Below the pieces are notes generated by a model. The model was not told where the DNA came from. It saw only the letters and a program-made list of their open reading frames with translations, and made no database searches. 6,210 nt of DNA from an uncultured Collinsella sp. (GTDB lineage Bacteria; Actinomycetota; Coriobacteriia; Coriobacteriales; Coriobacteriaceae). Within the stretch, counting starts at the first letter, position 1. Every line of letters begins with the position of its first letter. The stretch spans positions 1-6,210 of the forward strand of contig URBM01000109.1 in assembly GCA_900545995.1 (NCBI GenBank), written 5' to 3'. The position numbers and the translations under genes are program-made. This document shows positions 1-5,960 of this stretch, piece by piece.

Positions 1-1
1 G

Positions 2-38
2 AAAACCTCCCATTTCCCGATGTCCAAGAAATGGGAGG
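2..38 (-). terminator. Intrinsic terminator of the DUF4867 gene
   Basis: An 11-bp perfect stem pairs 6-16 with 28-38 (CCTCCCATTTC / GAAATGGGAGG) around an 11-nt loop. Read on the minus strand, the stem is followed at once by TTTT (positions 5-2). It lies 40 bp beyond the TAG stop of the DUF4867 gene, the expected place for a rho-independent terminator. On the plus strand the hairpin has no T-run after it, so its direction is clear. Confidence 0.85.
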
Positions 39-77
39 CAGTTCACAGGCACCTTTGTGGTGGTTTGGGGCGATGCG

Positions 78-722
78 CTAGTCCACGGTGATGTCGAGAT
101 TTTTGCCGATGAGGCCTACGTAGCCGCCTTCGGCTGCCTTGGGGCTGTCGGCGTGGCAGAGGACCCACTTGTCGGCCTTCCAGTAGCAGTAGCTGTCGCC
201 GGCAGCAGGCATATCGGCCGCGACCTCGGGGCGCGGGCCGTTGGTGCCGGCGGGCAGCGCCACCATCACCTGGAAGCCACCGTCGTCGACCATGCACGGC
301 GTGTAGTGGAGCGTGGTGTTGAAGACTTCGACGACCGTACCCGCCGGCACGCGGAACGCCTTGACGCATGCGGTGTCGAGCTTGCCATCCTCGATCTCCC
401 AGCGATGCGCCACGAGCAGAATAAAATCGCGGGCGCCCAGGTTAAACTCGCTGGCGCGGTGATACTCCAGGCAGTTGAGCTGCGTGTTGTGGCCGTTGCA
501 CCAGCCGAGCTGGAAGGGACGGCCGCCAAACATGAGGAAGCCAAGCTTGTCGGCATCCTTGACGCCCTCGAGCTCCGGCGCACTCGCCACGTACTTACTG
601 CCTTCGGGGATGGGCGTGGAGGCAAGCGCCTCGAGCACGGGTGACGTAAGCTCGGACGGAACGTTATCCCAAACGTTGCCATAGGATTTGAACTCGGGAT
701 CGTTGACAGAGTAGATATGCAT
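78..722 (-). CDS. DUF4867 family protein, cupin-like, function unknown
   Basis: A 214-residue soluble protein that I recognise as the DUF4867 family by its overall pattern; no biochemical role is established to my knowledge. The middle of the protein looks like a beta-barrel (cupin-like) fold: a Gly/Asn/His segment GWCNGHNTQLNCLEYHR (73-89), then a VPAGTVVEVFNTTLHYTPC strand-turn region (125-143) and a further strand, FQVMVALPAGTN. His78, Glu86, His88 and His139 are candidate metal ligands, which is inference. There is no signal peptide or membrane segment. The start at 722 is preferred over an ATG at 758: AGGAG (728-732) sits 5 nt before it, while the extra 12 residues from 758 would overlap the promoter region. 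The gene is monocistronic, with the luxS terminator upstream and its own terminator downstream. DUF4867 proteins may act in sugar metabolism, but nothing here proves that. Confidence 0.85.
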   Translation of the reverse strand: MHIYSVNDPEFKSYGNVWDNVPSELTSPVLEALASTPIPEGSKYVASAPELEGVKDADKLGFLMFGGRPFQLGWCNGHNTQLNCLEYHRASEFNLGARDFILLVAHRWEIEDGKLDTACVKAFRVPAGTVVEVFNTTLHYTPCMVDDGGFQVMVALPAGTNGPRPEVAADMPAAGDSYCYWKADKWVLCHADSPKAAEGGYVGLIGKNLDITVD

Positions 723-735
723 GTTCACTCCTGTT

Positions 736-776
736 CGTTTATGTGACAGTATAAACATTCTAGAACAATCTCTTTA
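736..776 (-). promoter_or_regulatory. Putative promoter and operator of the DUF4867 gene
   Basis: On the minus strand a good -10 element, TATACT (748-753), lies about 26 bp before the start codon; a -35 at 17-bp spacing (TAAAGA, 771-776) is poor. The -10 is overlapped by an inverted repeat, GTTTAT-N8-ATAAAC (737-742 and 751-756), and a TTCTAGAA palindrome (758-765) lies in the spacer. A weak -35 together with dyads over the core promoter would suit a regulated gene, but no regulator can be named. Confidence 0.35.
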
Positions 777-795
777 TGTTTTGAGCGCTCGGTAT

Positions 796-827
796 AAAAA
801 AGCGCTCCGCAAAGAGCGGGAGCGCTT
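796..827 (-). terminator. Intrinsic terminator of luxS
   Basis: Bases 800-808 (AAGCGCTCC) pair perfectly with 819-827 (GGAGCGCTT), a 9-bp stem with a 10-nt loop. Read on the minus strand, the stem runs into a string of six T (801-796). It begins 30 bp after the luxS stop codon and should separate luxS from the DUF4867 gene. Confidence 0.9.
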
Positions 828-856
828 CTGGTACAAGCGTTATTCCCGCAAGGGCC

Positions 857-1345
857 TTACGCCTGCTGATAGTGCAGGTGCTTCTCGTCGATATCGGCCA
901 GGTCGCGGTCGAGGTAGCGGCGCGCGAGCCAGTTTGCCATGGGGAGGTTCTGGTCCAGGTAGTTACCGCACTCCTCGGGAGCGGCGCCGGGGACATCGCC
1001 CTCAAAGCCGGCGACAAACTCAAACAGCTCGCGCACGAGCGGCAAGATTTCCTCGCTCGTCAGCTCACCAAAAACGACGAGGTAAAAGCCCGTGCGGCAG
1101 CCCATGGGGCCAAAGTAGACAATGCGGCTCGACCACTCGGCATGATTGCGGAGGAACATCGCGCCCAGGTGCTCGATAGTGTGGCACTCGGCCGTGTTCA
1201 TGACCGGCTCCTTGTTGGGCGTGGTCAGGCGCAGGTCAAACGTGGTGACGGCGGCACCGGTCGCCGGATCGCGGTCGATGCGGCTCACATACACGCCGGG
1301 CTCAAGTAGCAGATGATCAACGGAAAAGCTGGCGATGCGCTCCAT
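857..1345 (-). CDS. luxS: S-ribosylhomocysteine lyase (LuxS)
   Basis: LuxS is a cytosolic metalloenzyme of the activated methyl cycle. It cleaves S-ribosylhomocysteine to homocysteine and 4,5-dihydroxy-2,3-pentanedione, which cyclises to autoinducer-2. The 162 residues match the usual length (about 155-170). The metal-binding HTIEH motif is at 55-59 (His55, His59, with Glu58 as the general base), the third metal ligand is Cys126 in EECGNY, and the catalytic cysteine is Cys83 in MGCRTGFY. All key residues are present, so the enzyme should be active. The ATG at 1345 has GAGAGG (1353-1358) 7 nt upstream. The gene appears to have its own promoter (1410-1438) and terminator (796-827), so it is probably expressed alone. 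The partner nucleosidase that makes its substrate (Pfs/MtnN) is not in the window. Confidence 0.97.
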   Translation of the reverse strand: MERIASFSVDHLLLEPGVYVSRIDRDPATGAAVTTFDLRLTTPNKEPVMNTAECHTIEHLGAMFLRNHAEWSSRIVYFGPMGCRTGFYLVVFGELTSEEILPLVRELFEFVAGFEGDVPGAAPEECGNYLDQNLPMANWLARRYLDRDLADIDEKHLHYQQA

Positions 1346-1368
1346 GGCAGATCCTCTCGGTAGTCAAA

Positions 1369-1438
1369 TTGGGACGGGGCTCTTTTAGCTGGTTCGAATG
1401 GCCGCACCAATCATACCAGCCAAAAAGCCCCGTCCCAA
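1369..1438 (-). terminator. Long hairpin between the nucleoside hydrolase gene and luxS
   Basis: A 13-bp perfect stem pairs 1369-1381 with 1426-1438. After one bulged base it continues with 4 A-T pairs, then after one mismatch with 6 more pairs (1388-1393 with 1415-1420), closing a 21-nt loop. It starts 10 bp past the nucleoside hydrolase stop codon. On the minus strand only three T follow the stem, so it is a weak classical terminator, though its length favours terminating or attenuating readthrough from the ribokinase operon into luxS. It also contains the likely luxS promoter. Confidence 0.55.
1410..1438 (-). promoter_or_regulatory. Putative luxS promoter inside the hairpin
   Basis: On the minus strand a TTGGGA -35 (1433-1438) is separated by exactly 17 bp from a TATGAT -10 (1410-1415), which is preceded by TGG, forming an extended -10 element (TGnTATGAT). 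Initiation would be near 1403, giving a leader of about 58 nt before the luxS ATG. The -35 matches the sigma-70-type consensus at 4 of 6 bases and the -10 at 5 of 6. This is a prediction from sequence only. Confidence 0.5.
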
Positions 1439-1447
1439 AAAGACAAC

Positions 1448-2422
1448 TTAGCCCAGAACGCGGGCCATGCGTGCCTTGAACTCGGAAAGGAAGCGCGGGG
1501 CATCAACGGTCAGCGCCACAAGCGCGCTCTTGTCGGGATCTGCCACACGGCGCTCATCGCAGATGGTGCGACCGCGGTACTCGCCCAGCAGGTCGACGCG
1601 TAGATTGCAGCCGAGCGCACCCACGAGCGTGGGATCGATTGCCACGGCAACAGCCAGCGGATCGTGCAGCGCACAACCACCCAGGTAAGGTGCGTTCATC
1701 TCGTACGAGCCAATGTAGTGCTCGACCATGCTCGCAAACGCGCAGCCGGCCATAGTGCCCGAGCCCGTCCAGCCGGCAATATCGCGGCGCGTGAGCACCA
1801 CGCGATGCGTCACATCCAAACCCACCATGGTGAGCTTGCGGCCCGAGCGCAGCACGGCATCGGCAGCCTCGGGGTCGCTCGCCATGTTGGCCTCGGCGCC
1901 CGCGCTCACGTTACCGGGCACGGTCAGGGCGCCGCCCATCACCACCACGCGGCCGATAGACATCACCGCGGCCGCATCGCGCTCCAGGGCGAGCGCCAGA
2001 TTGGAGAGCGGGCCGGTCGCCACATAGACCAGGTCGGGGCCATAGGTGCGCGCAGCATCGATCAGATAATCGACCGCAGCGTTGCCGTCGGCAGACGTTG
2101 CCCCCACCGGCTCATAGGGCGACGCGGGCACGCTCGCGCCACCGATGCCGTTCTTGCCGTGGATGAGCGTGGTTGACGCTGGCGGCGTATAGGGCTCGGT
2201 CGCCTTAATGGGGCGGTCGGCACCCAGGTACACCGGCACCTCGGGGCGACCCAGTAGGTCAAGCACCGCCAAGCAGTTGTGCGCCGACTGCTCGACGCGC
2301 ACGTTGCCAAAGCACGTGGTAATGCCCACGAGCTCCACCTCGGGGCTCGCGATGGTGTAGGCGAGCGCCATGGCGTCGTCCACACCCATATCCAGGTCAA
2401 GGATCAGCTTCTTGGTTGCCAT
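1448..2422 (-). CDS. Nucleoside hydrolase (IunH/Rih-type ribonucleosidase)
   Basis: A cytosolic calcium-dependent hydrolase that splits ribonucleosides into free base and ribose. The 324-residue length is usual for the family. The N-terminal Asp cluster LDLDMGVDDA (8-17; Asp9, Asp11, Asp15, Asp16) is the family signature, with Met12 in place of the common Pro. HGKNGIGG (88-95) corresponds to the active-site flap, ATGPLSNLALAL (135-146) carries the calcium-binding Thr136, and Asn171, Glu177 and Asn179 match the ribose-binding Asn-Glu-Asn set at the expected spacing. HDPLAVA (253-259) supplies the C-terminal catalytic His/Asp. Base preference (pyrimidine, inosine-uridine or broad) cannot be read safely, so no rih symbol is given. 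The ATG at 2422 has GGAG (2430-2433) 7 nt upstream. The gene follows ribokinase by 30 bp and is almost certainly co-transcribed, so that ribose released here is phosphorylated by its partner. Confidence 0.95.
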   Translation of the reverse strand: MATKKLILDLDMGVDDAMALAYTIASPEVELVGITTCFGNVRVEQSAHNCLAVLDLLGRPEVPVYLGADRPIKATEPYTPPASTTLIHGKNGIGGASVPASPYEPVGATSADGNAAVDYLIDAARTYGPDLVYVATGPLSNLALALERDAAAVMSIGRVVVMGGALTVPGNVSAGAEANMASDPEAADAVLRSGRKLTMVGLDVTHRVVLTRRDIAGWTGSGTMAGCAFASMVEHYIGSYEMNAPYLGGCALHDPLAVAVAIDPTLVGALGCNLRVDLLGEYRGRTICDERRVADPDKSALVALTVDAPRFLSEFKARMARVLG

Positions 2423-2452
2423 TGTTCTACTCCGCTTCTCCGTCTTTATCGT

Positions 2453-3415
2453 TTAACCAAACCAATGTTCAACTTCGGCACGCGTGGGAATCGATTGCTG
2501 AGCACCCAAGCGCGACACCGTCACCGCCGAGGCGCGAGCGCCCGCGGCCATGCACTCAAAGAGCGGCAGGCCCTTCAGACGGGCAGCTGCAAGTGCGCCG
2601 ATAAACGTATCGCCGGCCGCCGTGGTGTCGACCACCGAGCTCGAAAGCGCCGGCATGCGCAGCGGCTCACCGTCATCGCCGAGCGTAACCGATCCGGCGC
2701 CGCCCAACGTGATGACCGCAGCTCCGGCACCCTTGGCGCGCAGGGCATTAAGCGCTTCGGCACAACTCGCGTCATCTGCGGGCAGAATGCCCGTCAGTGC
2801 CTGGCATTCGGTCTCGTTGGGACAGACGAGGTCGACTGCGGGCCACGCACCCGCCGGCAACTCACAGGCAGGCGCCGGATTAAAGACCGTATAGAACCCC
2901 AGCTCGTGAGCGCAGGCAAGCGCCTCGGCCGTCGCCATCAGATCGCATTCGCCCTGGGCGATAAAGACGCTGCCGGCCGCGGGGGCGAGCCCACAGGCAT
3001 CGCGGTCGAGCTCATCGGCCACCAGATAGCGCAGCGCACAGGCCACATCATCGCCCGTAAGCGCATGGTTGGCGCCCGGAGACAGCACGATGCGGTTATC
3101 GCTCTCGCAGCGGATGATGGTCGCCGTGCCCGTCTCCACGTCGTCGCGCCGCGCCACGAACTCAACGCCCACGCCGGCATCCTGAAGTCCCGCCACCAGC
3201 GCATCGCCAAACGCATCGCGCCCGACCGCGCCGATCATGCACGTGCGCGCGCCCATGCGCGCAGCTGCCACGGCCTGGTTGGCGCCTTTGCCGCCAGCGT
3301 TGGTGATAAACCCGCTGCCGCCGACGGTCTCGCCCGCACGTGGCATGCGCTCGCACGCCACCGAAAGGTCCATGTTCATACTGCCGAACACCGCAACGAT
3401 GCCGTTATCTGCCAT
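2453..3415 (-). CDS. rbsK: Ribokinase (PfkB family)
   Basis: It phosphorylates D-ribose with ATP to ribose 5-phosphate, feeding the pentose phosphate pathway and PRPP synthesis. From the chosen start it has 320 residues, slightly above the usual 300-310. FGSMNMD (10-16) is the ribose-binding N-terminal motif, GGKGANQAVAAARMG (41-55) is PfkB signature 1, NETE (200-203) lies in the nucleotide/Mg region, and DTTAAGDTFIGALAA (263-277) is PfkB signature 2 with catalytic Asp269. The C-terminus GAQQSIPTRAEV is typical of ribokinase rather than fructokinase. The start at 3415 is chosen over an ATG at 3448 because a full AGGAGG (3421-3426) lies 5 nt before it and homology begins directly after. It is the first gene of a two-gene operon with the nucleoside hydrolase. 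No ribose transporter or LacI regulator is present, which suggests intracellular nucleosides as the ribose source. Confidence 0.93.
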   Translation of the reverse strand: MADNGIVAVFGSMNMDLSVACERMPRAGETVGGSGFITNAGGKGANQAVAAARMGARTCMIGAVGRDAFGDALVAGLQDAGVGVEFVARRDDVETGTATIIRCESDNRIVLSPGANHALTGDDVACALRYLVADELDRDACGLAPAAGSVFIAQGECDLMATAEALACAHELGFYTVFNPAPACELPAGAWPAVDLVCPNETECQALTGILPADDASCAEALNALRAKGAGAAVITLGGAGSVTLGDDGEPLRMPALSSSVVDTTAAGDTFIGALAAARLKGLPLFECMAAGARASAVTVSRLGAQQSIPTRAEVEHWFG

Positions 3416-3447
3416 GGAAACCTCCTCGTCTGCGGGCTTTGCACCCA

Positions 3448-3508
3448 CCGTCGACCGTCGATTGTGCGCCTTCGCACCCCCTATAACTTTAGTTCACTTT
3501 GATGTGGA
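3448..3508 (-). promoter_or_regulatory. Ribokinase leader: weak promoter, dyad and tandem 7-mer
   Basis: The candidate minus-strand promoter is TCCACA (3503-3508), 17 bp, TATAGG (3480-3485), with 4 of 6 consensus matches in each box. Just downstream, in the predicted leader, are a dyad GTGCG-N4-CGCAC (3464-3468 and 3473-3477) and a tandem 7-bp repeat (CCGTCGA twice on the plus strand, 3448-3461) that creates a GTCGAC palindrome. These would be well placed for a repressor that controls ribose salvage, but no known operator is recognised. Confidence 0.28.
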
Positions 3509-3557
3509 CGCGCGCTTGAGGTTGCGCCAGCAGCAAGCATTCACAGGAGCAGGCGGC

Positions 3558-3563
3558 TACAAT
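3558..3563 (+). promoter_or_regulatory. Possible -10 box of the acyltransferase gene
   Basis: TACAAT matches the TATAAT consensus at 5 of 6 positions and lies 40 bp before the ATG at 3603, which would give a leader of about 33 nt. No convincing -35 is found at 16-18 bp spacing, and there is no extended -10. This is the best candidate in the 187-bp divergent intergenic region for the plus-strand gene. Confidence 0.3.
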
Positions 3564-3602
3564 GAATATGTGCTGACTATTCTCGTCATTGGATGATATT
3601 TT

Positions 3603-5855
3603 ATGGAACAACTCCCGCAATCGAGCTCACGCGGCCGACGCCGCACGGCCCAGGCGCAGACTCCGCACGAACGTCCGCAGGGCAAACCCCGCACCAACGA
3701 GACACACCGTGGCGCGGACTCACGTCGTACGCCCGCGTCCTCCAGCAAGTCCGCGCACGCCAGCGCCAACGACGGTGTCTGCTCACCGGCTGCCGACCAT
3801 CAGACGCCCGCTCGCCCCAAGTCCCGTTATATCCCCGCCCTCGATGGCCTACGCACACTCGCCGTTGTCGCGGTGGTGCTCTACCACCTCAACCTCACCT
3901 GGGCGCAGGGCGGCTTGCTCGGCGTCACGATTTTCTTTGTGCTTTCGGGCTATCTGATCACGCGCCTGCTGCTCAACGAAGTAGCCAAGACCGGCCACAT
4001 CGACCTCAAGAGCTTCTGGATCCGCCGCATTCGCCGCCTATTCCCCGCCGTGGTAACCGTTGTGGTGGTGACTTGCGCGTTGTGCACCATTTTCAACCAC
4101 GTGATGCTCACCAAGATGCGCCCCGATATCCTGCCGTCGCTGCTGTTCTTTAACAACTGGTGGCAGATTGCGCAGGATGTTTCGTACTTTAATGCTCTGG
4201 GCGACCCCTCGCCGCTCACGCACTTCTGGTCGCTCGCCATCGAAGAGCAGTTCTATTTGATTTGGCCACCGCTGCTGTTTGCCATGGTGTCCATGCATGT
4301 GAGCAAACCCAACACGCGCCGTGTGGTCCTGGGGCTCGCAGCGGTATCCGCCCTTGCCATGATGGTGCTCTACAACCCTACCGCCGACCCCAGCCGTGTG
4401 TACTACGGCACGGATACCCGCGTGTTCTCGCTGCTGTTGGGTGCATGGATGGCATTTATCCCCGATCGCGACCTAGCGCCGGTTCGCCTTGCCCATCGCC
4501 TGGGACTCGACCGCCTAGCGAGCGCTGCCAAGCGCGGTAAGCTCAACAAGAACGCCAAGGATGGGCATGGCGAGAAGACCGATTCCGCAGCCGAGACCGC
4601 CCCAGCTCAGCCGAGCGCGCTCGCACGCTTTTGGTCCTCACCTGCGTCCATCGACGTGCTGGGCGTTGTGGGCTTGGTCGGCCTTGCGGCTATGGTCGCG
4701 CTCACCAACGGCTACACCGCTTTCCAATATCGCGGAGGCACGCTGCTGTGCTCCATCCTCACGCTCATGGTCATCGCCGCCTGCGTACAGCCCCAGAGCT
4801 TGGTCGCGCGCGCTCTTGCCGCCGAGCCGCTCGTGTGGGTCGGCAAGCGCTCGTACAGTATCTATCTGTGGCACTATCCGCTGCTGCTGCTTATGAACCC
4901 GGTCGCCAACATCAACGATACGCCCTGGTGGCAGTACATCTTGCAGGTACTTGTGGTGGTCGCCGTGGCAGAGTGCTGCTATCGCTTTATCGAGACTCCG
5001 TTTAGGAAAGGCGCCTTTGGGCGCACCGTTTCCGAGTTCCGCGACGGAACCGCCACGCCCGCAAGCTGGGTGCGTGCGCATATTCCCGTGTGCGCCACTT
5101 GCGGCGTCGTGCTGATCATTGCCCTAGGAGGCCTCATCTTTGTGCCGGAGACCTCCGCGTTAAGTGGTGAAGGTGCCGAAATCCTCAACAAAGAAGCCAA
5201 GAATACCGCACCCAAAGACCAGCAGGCAGCCGACGACACCGACAAGGACAACGACGGCTTCCCCGACGGATCCTACGACCTGCTGATGATCGGCGACTCC
5301 GTGTCGCTGCGCGCCGTCGATTCCTTTGACGGCGTGTTCCCCCACAGTCACATCGATGCCGAAAAGGGCCGCCAGTTCGATGCAGGCCGCGCAACATTTG
5401 AGGGCTATCTCCAACAGAACCTTGCCGGCAAGGTCGTGGTCTTTGCACTGGGCACCAATGGTCTGGTAACTGATGACCAGATCGATGCCATCATGGCCGA
5501 TGCCGGCGACAAGCGTATCGTCGCGTTTGTGAACACACGCAGTCCGCAGCCGTGGGTGGGTTCCACCAACCAGGCTATCGCAAATGCCGCCACGCGCTAC
5601 AAGAACGTGCGCGTTATCGACTGGTACGGATACAGCGCCAATCGCAACGACCTGTTCGACGGCGACGGCACGCACCTGTCGACTACCGGCGTGACCGAGT
5701 ACCTCAATCTCATCCACGATGCAGTCAAGAAAGACCTGCCCGTGCACCCCGAGGACCACGTTAACGATCCGCAACCGGCAGCCGTCAAGTCCGCCGGCGA
5801 CGCGCTCGCCAACGCTCTCGCCTACAAGCCGCACAAGCTCGGCGGCGACAAGTAA
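3603..5855 (+). CDS. OatA-like membrane acyltransferase with C-terminal SGNH domain
   Basis: A 750-residue fusion of an acyltransferase-3 membrane domain and an extracellular SGNH hydrolase-like domain, the architecture of peptidoglycan O-acetyltransferases (OatA/YrhL type). The membrane part would pass acetyl groups across the membrane and the SGNH part would place them on a cell-surface glycan; peptidoglycan is the likely but unproven acceptor. Residues 1-75 are a polar Arg/Ser/Pro-rich tail. YIPALDGLRTLAVVAVVLYH (76-95, His95), FWIRRIRRLFPA (138-149) and HFWSLAIEEQFYLIWP (207-222) are acyltransferase-3 motifs. About ten or eleven membrane segments lie between 85 and 514, with a charged loop at about 287-345. 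The SGNH domain has GDS (564-566, nucleophile Ser566), GTNG (617-620, Asn619) and DGTH (688-691, Asp688/His691), so the triad is complete. The ATG at 3603 follows an in-frame stop at 3594 and no other start codon occurs in the first 75 codons, so the start is firm although the ribosome site is weak (only GGA). It is divergent from ribokinase and ends in a strong hairpin. Confidence 0.9.
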   Translation: MEQLPQSSSRGRRRTAQAQTPHERPQGKPRTNETHRGADSRRTPASSSKSAHASANDGVCSPAADHQTPARPKSRYIPALDGLRTLAVVAVVLYHLNLTWAQGGLLGVTIFFVLSGYLITRLLLNEVAKTGHIDLKSFWIRRIRRLFPAVVTVVVVTCALCTIFNHVMLTKMRPDILPSLLFFNNWWQIAQDVSYFNALGDPSPLTHFWSLAIEEQFYLIWPPLLFAMVSMHVSKPNTRRVVLGLAAVSALAMMVLYNPTADPSRVYYGTDTRVFSLLLGAWMAFIPDRDLAPVRLAHRLGLDRLASAAKRGKLNKNAKDGHGEKTDSAAETAPAQPSALARFWSSPASIDVLGVVGLVGLAAMVALTNGYTAFQYRGGTLLCSILTLMVIAACVQPQSLVARALAAEPLVWVGKRSYSIYLWHYPLLLLMNPVANINDTPWWQYILQVLVVVAVAECCYRFIETPFRKGAFGRTVSEFRDGTATPASWVRAHIPVCATCGVVLIIALGGLIFVPETSALSGEGAEILNKEAKNTAPKDQQAADDTDKDNDGFPDGSYDLLMIGDSVSLRAVDSFDGVFPHSHIDAEKGRQFDAGRATFEGYLQQNLAGKVVVFALGTNGLVTDDQIDAIMADAGDKRIVAFVNTRSPQPWVGSTNQAIANAATRYKNVRVIDWYGYSANRNDLFDGDGTHLSTTGVTEYLNLIHDAVKKDLPVHPEDHVNDPQPAAVKSAGDALANALAYKPHKLGGDK

Positions 5856-5878
5856 CGCGCAGCCAAATCTGCTTACAC

Positions 5879-5916
5879 CCGCAGGGGGCGTCGGCCACGG
5901 CCGACGCCCCCTGCGG
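5879..5916 (+). terminator. GC-rich hairpin after the acyltransferase gene
   Basis: An 18-bp uninterrupted stem pairs 5879-5896 with 5899-5916; in practice the loop would open to about 4 nt. It starts 24 bp after the stop codon. There is no T-run after it on either strand, so it would be a U-less or rho-assisted terminator, or a hairpin that protects the 3' end. Its sequence is extremely G/C-rich (GCAGGGGGCGTCGGCC in one arm). Confidence 0.65.
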
Positions 5917-5919
5917 CAG

Positions 5920-5960
5920 TTAGGGACGCTCCTTATGTGCCGGCACTTAGGGACACTCCT
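5920..5960. repeat. 14-bp direct repeats flanking a 10-bp palindrome
   Basis: TTAGGGACGCTCCT (5920-5933) and TTAGGGACACTCCT (5947-5960) differ at one base (13 of 14 match) with a 27-bp period. Between them lies the perfect palindrome GTGCCGGCAC (5937-5946). A degenerate third copy of the GGGACnCTCC core may sit at 5972-5983. The arrangement resembles REP-type or mobile-element-end sequences, but no transposase is present in the window. Confidence 0.6.

Noticed and set aside
1346..1447. A SAM or SAH riboswitch upstream of luxS
   Set aside because: The gap is mostly one long hairpin that also carries promoter boxes. None of the conserved core sequences of these riboswitches could be recognised, and the predicted leader is only about 58 nt.
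2279..3502. 407-codon plus-strand open frame opposite ribokinase
   Set aside because: The His/Arg/Ala-rich translation is a typical antisense shadow of a GC-rich gene, and ribokinase carries intact family motifs on the other strand.
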